A stretch of DNA of 12,260 bases from contig CAIMPQ010000152.1 of the NCBI GenBank assembly GCA_903843315.1, positions 1 through 12,260 on the forward strand, read 5' to 3'. The notes under the pieces were generated by a model that saw only the letters and a list, made by a program, of their open reading frames with translations, did no database searches and was not told the DNA's origin. Below are positions 1-7,205 of the stretch, one piece after another. Made by a program: the position numbers and the translations under genes. Positions within the stretch are counted from its first letter, which is position 1. Every line of letters begins with the position of its first letter. This DNA comes from an uncultured beta proteobacterium. Its GTDB lineage: Bacteria; Pseudomonadota; Gammaproteobacteria; Burkholderiales; Burkholderiaceae.

Positions 1-505
1 CACTACAGTGCCTGCACCTTCATTGAAGCCTGCGCAAGAGAAGAAAATTATTGATGCAGCAAAGGCGCTCATTCGGAAGATTGATTATGTCGGCGTACTT
101 TGCATTGAGTTCTTCATTCTCAAAAATGGCGATATCGTTGCCAATGAAATTGCACCACGTCCGCATAATTCTGGCCACTACACGATGGATGCTTGTGTGA
201 GCAGCCAGTTTGAACAGCAGGTTAGGGCAATGGCTCGCTTGCCTTTGGGAGATACTCGTCAGCTAGCGCCAGTATCGATGCTGAATTTACTGGGTGATCT
301 CTGGTTTGAGGGTAGTGAAGATCTAGCTAAAGAGCCTGCTTGGAATACAGTGCTGGCGCATCCGGATGCCAAGTTACATCTCTACGGCAAGTCGGAGCCC
401 CGTATGGGTCGAAAGATGGGTCACATCAATTGCCTGGGCGAGGCCTTAAATGAAGCTCGACAAAACTGCGCTGCTGTTGCTACAGAATTAGGCATAGAGC
501 CCTAA
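1..505 (+). CDS. purK: PurK, 5-(carboxyamino)imidazole ribonucleotide synthase (3' part)
   Basis: PurK uses ATP and bicarbonate to carboxylate AIR to N5-CAIR in de novo purine synthesis, in the cytoplasm. The start lies left of the window; the reading frame is open from base 2, so the GTG at base 8 is an internal valine codon and not a start. About 167 C-terminal residues are visible. The ATP-grasp signature GVLCIEFFILKNG followed by NEIAPRPHNSGHYTMDAC is diagnostic for PurK; the conserved E, N and RPHNSGH residues build the metal-ATP and substrate site. The rest (SSQFEQQVRAMARLPLGDT, then a small beta domain ending VATELGIEP) is the usual PurK C-terminus. It stops with TAA one base before the ATG of the Sua5 gene, so the two are very likely co-transcribed. 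Upstream purE is the usual partner but is outside the window. Confidence 0.95.
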   Translation, partial: TTVPAPSLKPAQEKKIIDAAKALIRKIDYVGVLCIEFFILKNGDIVANEIAPRPHNSGHYTMDACVSSQFEQQVRAMARLPLGDTRQLAPVSMLNLLGDLWFEGSEDLAKEPAWNTVLAHPDAKLHLYGKSEPRMGRKMGHINCLGEALNEARQNCAAVATELGIEP

Positions 506-506
506 A

Positions 507-1601
507 ATGTCTAGAGATAATACGCCACTGCAAACATCAGCAGTGATTAATGAAGCGGTGGAAACCTTGCGTGATGGTGGCTTGGTCGCCTTTCCAACAG
601 AGACAGTTTATGGCTTAGGAGCAGACGCTAAAAATGCTGAAGCCATCAAGAAGATTTTCACTGCAAAAGGGCGCCCCTCAAATCATCCATTAATTGTGCA
701 TTTGGCTGCCCCCGATAAGTTTGATCAAGCGCAAATTGATTGGGTTCCTTTGCTTACCCCATGGGTAAGAGATTTATCTGAGGATGCTCTGAAGTTGATG
801 AATGCATTTTGGCCTGGGCCCTTAACCTTGGTTTTCAAAAAGGAGAAGAGTGTTCTAAATGAATTGACTGGCGGTCAAGATACGGTCGCCATTCGAGCGC
901 CTGCACATCCTGTTGCACAAGAGTTGCTGCGCAAATTTAAGGGTGGTGTAGTAGCGCCATCCGCCAACCGTTTTGGCAAAGTATCACCAACAAGTGCTGC
1001 GGACGTACGGAATGAATTTGAAGGTATGTTGGATTTGATGGTGTTAGATGGTGGTGATTGTGAGGTAGGCATCGAATCCACCATCATTGACCTCTCTTCA
1101 GGAGATTGCGCTACTTTGTTGCGCCCTGGTGTGATTACCCCCAAAGACATTTTGGCTAAGACCGGGATTACGGTTTATCAGCCAGGTGAAGCAAAAGACA
1201 AAAATCTCATCGAAGGTCTGCCAAGAGTAGCTGGAAGTCTGCGCGCGCACTATGCTCCAACTACACCATTGCGTTTATATGCTCCTGGCCGAGTCTTGGA
1301 TGCTTTGAGTGAGTTCCCCGATATCAAGTCACGGGTTGCTGTTGCAGTCTGGGATTCGGAGTCTTCCTTAGGTGAGGACGGTCATCCATCTGCGCATTTC
1401 GAAGAGGTGGAAGTTCCTAGTAACAGTACAACTTTTGCGAGTCGCTTATATCGTTCTTTGCGAGACTTAGATCAACAAGGTTGGGACTTAATACTGTTTC
1501 CAGAGCCACCTGCTGGCGAAGAATGGGATGGCGTCAGAGATCGGCTTCAGCGCGCGTGTTTTGGCTCTGGTCCATCTTCAAGTAGCCACGCTAGCAATTG
1601 A
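507..1601 (+). CDS. sua5: Sua5/YrdC-type L-threonylcarbamoyladenylate synthase
   Basis: The enzyme makes threonylcarbamoyl-AMP from threonine, bicarbonate and ATP, the first step of the t6A37 modification of ANN-decoding tRNAs. The 364-residue protein has the long Sua5 architecture. An N-terminal YrdC domain spans roughly residues 12-215, with motifs GGLVAFPTETVYGLGADA (24-41), KGRPSNHPLIVHL (54-66), FWPGPLTL (101-108), APSANRFGKVSPTSA (150-164) and VGIESTIIDLS (187-197). The linker SLRAHYAPTTPL (244-255) leads to a Sua5 C-terminal domain ending near residue 350 (LYRSLRDLDQQGWDLILF then GVRDRLQRA). The start ATG follows the purK stop by one base and has only a weak AGAG upstream, suggesting translational coupling. 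The last 17 residues are a Ser-rich tail beyond the conserved domain and are encoded in the 55 bp shared with the opposite-strand dacB. Confidence 0.95.
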   Translation: MSRDNTPLQTSAVINEAVETLRDGGLVAFPTETVYGLGADAKNAEAIKKIFTAKGRPSNHPLIVHLAAPDKFDQAQIDWVPLLTPWVRDLSEDALKLMNAFWPGPLTLVFKKEKSVLNELTGGQDTVAIRAPAHPVAQELLRKFKGGVVAPSANRFGKVSPTSAADVRNEFEGMLDLMVLDGGDCEVGIESTIIDLSSGDCATLLRPGVITPKDILAKTGITVYQPGEAKDKNLIEGLPRVAGSLRAHYAPTTPLRLYAPGRVLDALSEFPDIKSRVAVAVWDSESSLGEDGHPSAHFEEVEVPSNSTTFASRLYRSLRDLDQQGWDLILFPEPPAGEEWDGVRDRLQRACFGSGPSSSSHASN

Positions 1602-3085
1602 TCGTGCGCCTCTAGGCCTCTCCAGGCATTCGGGTGGTTTATGAACGACGTTACTGCGTAGAGTTTTCCAGATTTACTCAGCACATAGCCAGAAATTGCA
1701 CGTACATCTGCCAGTGAACCAGTTTTGATTCTGGCCTCTGGTTTTTTCTTGAGATGCAAAAATTTGCGTAGTTGAGTCATTAAACGATTTCGCATAGTGC
1801 CATCGGTACCTGCAATCGGAAGGCTGTTATAAAAGATATCACCTACTGGAAGATTACGAGCAGTAAATAGAAGTTGATTCATTTGTCCCGCTGAGATGGC
1901 TTCATTGCGTGATAAGCCAGAACCATTTTCAATTACCAAACCCGGAAAATTCATCCCATTTTGTTTTAGCCAACTCTGGATGACAAGTTCGCCATTTACT
2001 GTTGTCGCTGGCTTCCCCATTTTTTCTAATGCCAGAGTGAGTAGAAGTTGGCGCGCCATCACATTGTTGGAGTACTTATTAATATCTTGTACGTCATCAG
2101 CAAGGTTGATGCCTTCAAATTGAAGTAATAAGCGTGCAGCTAGCGGTACAACTCCATTTTTTCCTACGGGTAATTGCGTCCATGAGCCGCCAGCTAATTC
2201 CCAAGCAGCAGTAAATCCTTGTGTCAAAAAGGTATTTGCATCGAGCGCAACAACGTTGTAGCTCACACCTTTACAGGCGCTTGGAAAGGCGCCAGAGAAC
2301 TGGGCAATGAGCAATTGGTCAGTATTGGTACTACTCTCAGGATCTAAATTGAAGCGAATATTACTTTTCCAATTGTCACAGGGCCTATCGACCAGTTGCA
2401 TTTGGTTGTTAATCTTGAGTTGCGATAGGGCTGGCGTGTAACTGATATCAATGAAATCTGCTGTGCGTGACTTGCCTATCTGAAATGAGAGTGTTCTAAA
2501 AGCATAAAGTAAGGGATCGGGCGGAACGTTGTAAGCCCTTAGTGATTCGCCGTCGATGGTGTTATGTTCCATTACGCTAGAGGCATAGGCGCTCCGATCA
2601 AAAAAGAGATTGCCATCAATTTTCTGAATACCAAGACCTTGCAGCGCCTTCATAAGCTTGGCCAATTCTTCTGGGATTAGTTTAGGATCACCTGTACCTT
2701 GTAAATAGATATTTCCTTTGAGCGTACCTTGTCGGATCACGCCATCGGTATAGATATTGGTGCGCCAACGATATTGGGGGCCTAGAACATCTAACCCAGC
2801 AAGAGTAGTCAGTAATTTCATAGTGGAAGCAGGGTTCATTGCTTCGTTAGCGTGCCAATCCAAAATATTCTTCGCCAGATGTTTGCCAGGGCGTCCTGGC
2901 TCTATTTCCATAACGGAGATACTCACTGCATCTTTGGGGATTTGATTTCGCTCTAAGCTGCTAGTGACTGCGGAAGGTAGTGCTAAGGGAGTATCTTCAG
3001 CCTTTACGGTAGTGGCAAGAAGACTCACCGCAATCCAGAGGATTGTTAAAAAAGGGGTGAGTAGGCGCTTTAAAAGGGATCGCAT
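1547..3085 (-). CDS. dacB: D-alanyl-D-alanine carboxypeptidase/endopeptidase, PBP4 family (peptidase S13)
   Basis: PBP4-family enzymes trim or cut peptidoglycan cross-links in the periplasm through an acyl-serine intermediate. The 512-residue protein begins with a signal peptide (MRSLLKRLL, hydrophobic ILWIAVSLLATT, likely cleavage after VKA at residue 29). All three penicillin-binding motifs are present: SxxK as S87-T-M-K90 in NPASTMK, SxN as S339-N-N341 in KYSNNVMARQ, and KTG as K454-T-G456 in ARIKTGSL. The long insert between the first two motifs and the ENGSGLSR segment (386-393) are typical of PBP4 rather than PBP5. It lies 38 bases after the hybrid kinase gene on the same strand, so it may be the last gene of that operon, although no other member looks cell-wall related. 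AGGA directly abuts the ATG, a poor spacing; no better in-frame start is visible. Its end overlaps the Sua5 gene by 55 bp. Confidence 0.93.
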   Translation of the reverse strand: MRSLLKRLLTPFLTILWIAVSLLATTVKAEDTPLALPSAVTSSLERNQIPKDAVSISVMEIEPGRPGKHLAKNILDWHANEAMNPASTMKLLTTLAGLDVLGPQYRWRTNIYTDGVIRQGTLKGNIYLQGTGDPKLIPEELAKLMKALQGLGIQKIDGNLFFDRSAYASSVMEHNTIDGESLRAYNVPPDPLLYAFRTLSFQIGKSRTADFIDISYTPALSQLKINNQMQLVDRPCDNWKSNIRFNLDPESSTNTDQLLIAQFSGAFPSACKGVSYNVVALDANTFLTQGFTAAWELAGGSWTQLPVGKNGVVPLAARLLLQFEGINLADDVQDINKYSNNVMARQLLLTLALEKMGKPATTVNGELVIQSWLKQNGMNFPGLVIENGSGLSRNEAISAGQMNQLLFTARNLPVGDIFYNSLPIAGTDGTMRNRLMTQLRKFLHLKKKPEARIKTGSLADVRAISGYVLSKSGKLYAVTSFINHPNAWRGLEAHDQLLAWLLEDGPEPKHAR

Positions 3086-3123
3086 TCCTAATAGAATAAA
3101 CCCACGTAAGCAGAAGACAAACC

Positions 3124-5550
3124 TTATTCAGAAATAGCCTGCTTAGACCGGTAGCGTTTAATGTTCTGGTTTTGTTCTTCTAGTAAGTGAATGCACAGGG
3201 GAACGCGGTCTGACAAAGCCCCTGCTTTTTCTAAAGATTCGCAGCTTTCAATAAAGCGTTTAGCGCTAAGGAGCTGGGCACCCCCTTTGATCTTGTGCAG
3301 AATGCCCATTAAAGTGGCTTCATCTACAGACCCTGTTTTTAGTATTTCGAGCGAATCATCATGGACGCGTTTAATTTCATCAAGTATGACAAGAATCTGT
3401 TTTGGATTTTGGCGTAATAAATTTGAGAAGACATCGAATGTGTATTCTTCCCCTTGAACTCCATCCTCATCCTCGACAGTGAAATAACGAGAGAGTTCTT
3501 TCTCAATGGTAAAGAGACTTAAAGGCTTGATGAGAACGCCATTCATGCCAGCTGCTAGAAATTCATGACGTGATTCTATGGCATAGATATCTGCGGTAAT
3601 GCCGATAATGATGAGTTTGTGGTGACCCATTGAACGCACTTGTTTGGCAAGATCTGAGCCTTGCATACCCGGGATAGATTGATCGGTTATTAAAAGGTCA
3701 AAGTGGGTCGTTTTAATTAACTGAAGAGCGGTATTTGCGTTATCGCATACGGAAACTTCAATGCCTAAGACCTGTAGTTGTAGGGTAATAATTTGACGAC
3801 TGGCAGGATGATCTTCTACTACTAGCGCTTTCAAGGGATGACCCTTATTTTGAGCTTGTAGAGATATCCGTTTGCGAGAAGATGTCAGTTGATTATCGGC
3901 AATTCCAATTTTAGAGGGGGCGATGTTAGTACGTGGAAAGGCGACGCAGAAATGTATATTACTTCCAAAACCTAGTGCGCTCTCAAAGTAGAGCTGGCTA
4001 TCCATAGAGGTCACCAAATGATTTGTGATGGTAAGCCCAAGACCAGTACCCTTTTGTTGGGTACTTCTACCGGGCACTTGCTCAAAAGCTTGGAGTGCAA
4101 TCTCAAGTTCTTCCTCACCCATTCCAATTCCCGTATCAATTACTCGAAACTCAATCAGCTGACCCGCATGATCATCAGCCAATACACTTATGGAGAAATA
4201 AATTTCTCCTTGTTCGGTAAATTTAATCGCATTACTGATTAGATTCTGTAAGATTTGTCGCAGTCGAAGTGCATCAATCATAAGTACCGATGCAATGCGC
4301 GGATCTTTAGAGGTATGGAGGATGAGATTCTGCTTGCACGCTACTGTTGAAAATGCTGAGTCAATCTCATTAATCAGAGTATTAAGGCAACAAGGTTCGG
4401 TATTTAGAGTAAGCTTTCCTGCCTCAATCTTAGAAAGATCAAGCACTTGATTTAAGATTCCCAATAGGGATTCAGCAGATGCGTGCGCACTCTTAAGTAA
4501 TGATTGTTCGTTGGCAGGAAATTGATGGCTAGTAAGAAGCAATTCTTGCACACCTAAGATGGCATTCATCGGCGTACGAATTTCATGGCTCATCGTTGCT
4601 AAAAAGCTAGACTTTGCTGCATTGGCTTTTTCCGCAAGCTCTCTGGAAGAAATTAAATTCTCGGCTTCTTGGTCATGAAGGCTTTGTTTTTTTCGCATAC
4701 GCCATAATAAAAAGCTACCTACTAGAAATATGGATAAAGTTGATAACCAGGGAAGGATCTTCAAATGCGAATTACTCTGCGATACAGGGTTGGAATCATC
4801 TAAGGCAAAGAGTTGGCGCGATGCCAATGGGTCTAAGCGATCGAGGAAGTTACTTAATACACCGTGCAAAGCAGCATCTTCATGAGAAATAAGCCAGCGA
4901 TACTCAAATGGCTCACGACGATATAAGCCATCCACTCTGAGCTCATGTTTGCCAAGTTGCTTGATCAGTTGTTTAGCTAGCCGAATGGGTAGAACTAAGG
5001 CGTCTATATCATTTCGCAGGAGATCGAAAATAAGCTTCTCCGATTGGCTTGAGAAACTGGCTTGTGGATGAGCGGTGACTAGGGGATTTTCAAAACCACG
5101 ATCAAAGTAAGCAATATTGACTGGTGAGATTGCTTTATTGCTCTTGGAGTTGGTTGTGAGAACAGCATCATGACCCCAGAAAATTGCTTCTGATAAGGAC
5201 CCGTATTGAAGATGCTCATCAGTTAATGTGGGCGGATCAATGATGAAATCCACTTCTCCATTGGCCAATTGCTTCAATCCCTCTTGTTCAGTCTTTCTCC
5301 ATTTGGGATGGAATTCTTGATGGGTAAATTCTCCAAGTCGTTTTAAGAAGCTATAAAAGATACCAGAGTCACTGTTTGCGTCTTTCTGGAGGTAAGGGGC
5401 ATATTTTTCATGGATGCTAAAGCGCACTATGGGATGGGCATCGATCCATCGTATTTCTGCTGGACTTAGCGAATTTGAGCGGGCTAAGCCATTGGCTCCA
5501 CTTGCTAACAGGCAAATAAAAAATGTAGAGCGAATGGTGAATCGATGCAT
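3124..5550 (-). CDS. BvgS/EvgS-like hybrid sensor histidine kinase (SBP3-TM-HisKA-HATPase-REC-Hpt)
   Basis: This is a membrane sensor kinase with a four-step His-Asp-His phosphorelay, 808 residues. An N-terminal signal or membrane anchor (residues about 5-20) precedes one periplasmic solute-binding-3/Venus-flytrap domain (about 28-250, with WIDAHPIVRFSIHEKYAPY and LANGEVDFIIDPPTLTDE). One transmembrane helix follows (about 266-284, then RMRKK). The kinase core has H322 in SHEIRTPMN, an N box around N436-N440 (NLISNAIKF), DTGIGMG at 472-478 and GTGLGLT at 501-507. The receiver domain (about 573-690) has E579/D580, phospho-acceptor D623, T652 and K675. The Hpt domain has H752 in HKIKGGA. All catalytic residues look intact. 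Compared with BvgS it has one flytrap domain instead of two and no room for a PAS domain between helix and HisKA. It starts 7 bases after the response regulator stop, so that regulator is the evident partner. The ligand is unknown. Confidence 0.93.
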   Translation of the reverse strand: MHRFTIRSTFFICLLASGANGLARSNSLSPAEIRWIDAHPIVRFSIHEKYAPYLQKDANSDSGIFYSFLKRLGEFTHQEFHPKWRKTEQEGLKQLANGEVDFIIDPPTLTDEHLQYGSLSEAIFWGHDAVLTTNSKSNKAISPVNIAYFDRGFENPLVTAHPQASFSSQSEKLIFDLLRNDIDALVLPIRLAKQLIKQLGKHELRVDGLYRREPFEYRWLISHEDAALHGVLSNFLDRLDPLASRQLFALDDSNPVSQSNSHLKILPWLSTLSIFLVGSFLLWRMRKKQSLHDQEAENLISSRELAEKANAAKSSFLATMSHEIRTPMNAILGVQELLLTSHQFPANEQSLLKSAHASAESLLGILNQVLDLSKIEAGKLTLNTEPCCLNTLINEIDSAFSTVACKQNLILHTSKDPRIASVLMIDALRLRQILQNLISNAIKFTEQGEIYFSISVLADDHAGQLIEFRVIDTGIGMGEEELEIALQAFEQVPGRSTQQKGTGLGLTITNHLVTSMDSQLYFESALGFGSNIHFCVAFPRTNIAPSKIGIADNQLTSSRKRISLQAQNKGHPLKALVVEDHPASRQIITLQLQVLGIEVSVCDNANTALQLIKTTHFDLLITDQSIPGMQGSDLAKQVRSMGHHKLIIIGITADIYAIESRHEFLAAGMNGVLIKPLSLFTIEKELSRYFTVEDEDGVQGEEYTFDVFSNLLRQNPKQILVILDEIKRVHDDSLEILKTGSVDEATLMGILHKIKGGAQLLSAKRFIESCESLEKAGALSDRVPLCIHLLEEQNQNIKRYRSKQAISE

Positions 5551-5557
5551 GCTATTT

Positions 5558-6181
5558 TTAACTCTCGATAATGTTGTTCATGCGGCAAAACAAAATCAAG
5601 TCAGCAATATTATTAATACCCAGCTTGTCAAAGACTCTGGTCTTATAGGTGGCTACGGTCTTATTGCTGATGTGTAGCATGTCTGAAATTTGTTGGTTGG
5701 TATTGCCTTTGCCGAGGTATTTCATCACCTGCAACTCACGATCGGAAATTAAGGCTAGCTTATCGTTATCACTCAATGAGCTATTGCCATTTTTCCCATG
5801 AGTAAAAAAGTTATACCCTTGTGAAATTGCAACGCAGGCCGCTAAGATCACATCAGCACCAGCTGTTTTATTAACAAAGCCGTGGCCACCGAGTGAGCGA
5901 ACCCTACCACCATAAACTGCCTCGTCCATGCTCGATAAAACAAGCATTCGAACTTCTGGATGCATTAACCCAATGCGCCGAATAACGTCAAAGCCATCGG
6001 TTTTAGGCATATCGAGATCTAATATCACCATATTGGGATTCACTTCTTTCATAGACCTAAGGCACTCCTCGCCATTCTGAGCTTGGCCTACTATTTCAAA
6101 TAACAACTGGTCTTGCAACATACTTTTTAGAGCCATCAGCATTGCCGGATGGTCATCTACCAACATCACGCGTTTTCTCAT
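5558..6181 (-). CDS. NarL/FixJ-family response regulator, BvgA/EvgA-like
   Basis: This is a two-domain transcription factor of 207 residues. The N-terminal receiver has acidic residues D9/D10, phospho-acceptor D55 in VILDLDMPKTDGFD, and K105 in FVNKTAG. The C-terminal LuxR-type helix-turn-helix spans about 145-200 (SDRELQVMKYLGKGNTNQQI, then SNKTVATYKTRVFDKLGI), close to the BvgA pattern SNKTVSAYK as I remember it. Phosphorylated dimers of this family bind inverted repeats near promoters. The start is firm: GGAG at 6189-6192 sits 7 bases upstream, inside the end of the EAL gene, and the ATG shares one base with that gene's stop (TAATG), so translation of the two is probably coupled. The hybrid kinase follows 7 bases after the stop. 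The target genes cannot be read from the window; autoregulation of the operon is a reasonable guess. Confidence 0.94.
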   Translation of the reverse strand: MRKRVMLVDDHPAMLMALKSMLQDQLLFEIVGQAQNGEECLRSMKEVNPNMVILDLDMPKTDGFDVIRRIGLMHPEVRMLVLSSMDEAVYGGRVRSLGGHGFVNKTAGADVILAACVAISQGYNFFTHGKNGNSSLSDNDKLALISDRELQVMKYLGKGNTNQQISDMLHISNKTVATYKTRVFDKLGINNIADLILFCRMNNIIES

Positions 6182-7023
6182 TACTTGTCTCCGTTTTGGT
6201 TTAGGTGTTGATGAGGGTGCAGCGAAAAAATGGCTTTAGCAATGCGGCTATCATTGATCTGAAGCATTTGATGTCTGCTCAGTGGTGCCATCATCAAGCC
6301 GCCATAGCAATGATCAATCTGCCAATGAGTAGCATTTTCTAAGTCCTTCATAAGCAATACATTGCTGGCATAAATTTGGGTTGGCGAATAAGGTGAATTT
6401 CTGATCTGAGAAAGTACATCGCTCGATAGCGTTTGATCACGAAACTTCCGCATATCAAAATGAACACCTTCGATTTGCATTTCCGTAATCCAGCGCAATT
6501 GTTCTGGACTCCCTGAAAAATCGATAAGATGTAGTAATACGCCAAGGCGTCGCAAACGCCATAAGCCCTCTTTGCAAGTGGCAGCACTCTCTGGATCTGG
6601 TGGTAATTTGATGCCTAGAGCAATAAGACCTACAGGCAACCGTGAGTTGAGAATTAAATCGCTGAGAGCATCAACATAGCCATTAGAAGAAACGGCATGC
6701 ATTGGAATCGGCAAGATGCCGGGTATATAACGGCCACTGCGATACCAGTAGGCAATCGTATCTAAACCCTCCATAAATAAGCGCAGCAATTGCACATCCG
6801 TGGTTTTTAGCAATGGTCTAAATAAAGAGCCGGTCAGTTTTGTCCCCTTACAGTTAAAAATGGGTTCATGACTAATCGCTTGTCGCTTGGACCAGGATTG
6901 GTGATCTTCAAGGGCTTGGCTACTAAGGCCAAGCCAGGGCGCGCCACAAGCGTCGCGTACTTCTTGGAAGGGTTTGTTCTTCCATGCCTTTACAAGCGTG
7001 TACAGCCGGGATTTCGGGCTCAT
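6181..7023 (-). CDS. Degenerate EAL-domain protein (BvgR-like, probably not catalytic)
   Basis: About 280 residues resembling an EAL (cyclic-di-GMP phosphodiesterase) domain that has lost the catalytic residues. Numbering from the upstream ATG at 7029: the place of the EAL motif reads GSLFRPLL (67-74); the E-x-x-E strand reads GLIALGIKLPP (134-144) without acidic residues; the DDFG loop reads LIDFSGS (168-174); the K-x-D strand reads VHFDMRKF (189-196); and the QGY segment reads HCYGGLMMAPLS (240-251). The fold order is nevertheless recognisable (LRRLGVLLHLIDF, then EGVHFD). Such proteins usually act by protein contacts, as BvgR or YdiV do. The start at 7023 is preferred over 7029: GGAG at 7031-7034 is 7 bases from the former but only 1 base from the latter. 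It is the first gene of the minus-strand cluster and overlaps the response regulator start as TAATG. Confidence 0.8.
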   Translation of the reverse strand: MSPKSRLYTLVKAWKNKPFQEVRDACGAPWLGLSSQALEDHQSWSKRQAISHEPIFNCKGTKLTGSLFRPLLKTTDVQLLRLFMEGLDTIAYWYRSGRYIPGILPIPMHAVSSNGYVDALSDLILNSRLPVGLIALGIKLPPDPESAATCKEGLWRLRRLGVLLHLIDFSGSPEQLRWITEMQIEGVHFDMRKFRDQTLSSDVLSQIRNSPYSPTQIYASNVLLMKDLENATHWQIDHCYGGLMMAPLSRHQMLQINDSRIAKAIFSLHPHQHLNQNGDK

Positions 7024-7030
7024 CAGCATT

Positions 7031-7072
7031 CTCCAATCGGTGACTGTCCAGTCTAGGCAGGACGGATTGGAG
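7031..7072 (-). promoter_or_regulatory. Leader hairpin that can pair the Shine-Dalgarno of the EAL gene
   Basis: On the minus strand the bases just upstream of the EAL gene read CTCCAATC (7072-7065), 26 bases, then GATTGGAG (7038-7031). The two 8-base arms are perfectly complementary, and beyond a C-C mismatch two more pairs (G-C, T-A) can form. The second arm ends in the GGAG that serves the start at 7023. In the folded leader the ribosome binding site would therefore be buried. Inside the loop GTCC (7063-7060) can pair with GGAC (7049-7046). The pairing is visible; a regulatory role (protein, RNA or temperature opening the hairpin) is inference. Confidence 0.5.
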
Positions 7073-7096
7073 TAGTAAGGGCTTAAGGCTGATTTA

Positions 7097-7126
7097 TCTG
7101 TAGGAATCGACCTACCAGCCTATCAA
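7097..7126 (-). promoter_or_regulatory. Candidate promoter of the EAL-regulator-kinase operon (weak)
   Basis: On the minus strand, TTGATA (7126-7121; five of six consensus bases) is followed after 18 bases by TACAGA (7102-7097; three of six). This would start transcription near 7090 and include the leader hairpin. Between the boxes lies the inverted repeat GTAGG-N6-CCTAC (7100-7115), a possible operator. An alternative with a better -10 is TATACT (7133-7128) with a poor TTTAAG -35 (7155-7150, 16-base spacer). Weak boxes would suit a promoter that depends on a NarL-type activator, but this is a guess. Confidence 0.25.
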
Positions 7127-7174
7127 TAGTATAGATGGAGGGTTAATTCCTTAAAGAATTTATGGAGATCTGCT

Positions 7175-7205
7175 CTTGAAATTTCAGGAATCAGACCTAT
7201 ATAAT
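7175..7205 (+). promoter_or_regulatory. groESL main promoter (sigma-70-like, overlapping sigma-32-like boxes)
   Basis: TTGAAA (7176-7181) and a perfect TATAAT (7200-7205) are separated by 18 bases, a strong housekeeping promoter. The same stretch fits a heat-shock promoter: CTTGAAA (7175-7181) matches the sigma-32 -35 box exactly, and ACCTATAT (7195-7202), 13 bases on, matches five of the seven defined positions of CCCCATnT. Transcription would begin near 7212, inside the CIRCE element. The -35 region also forms the perfect palindrome TGAAATTTCA (7177-7186). Confidence 0.75.

Noticed and set aside
8..505. GTG at base 8 as the start of a 165-residue protein.
   Set aside because: The frame is open to the window edge, and the conserved ATP-grasp domain of PurK requires much more N-terminal sequence; the gene is simply cut by the window.
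6348..6587. 79-codon minus-strand open frame inside the EAL gene.
   Set aside because: It overlaps the real reading frame in another phase and shows no start signal or domain.
7024..7029. ATG at 7027-7029 as the start of the EAL gene.
   Set aside because: GGAG lies only 1 base upstream of it, too close to work, but is ideally spaced (7 bases) for the ATG at 7021-7023.
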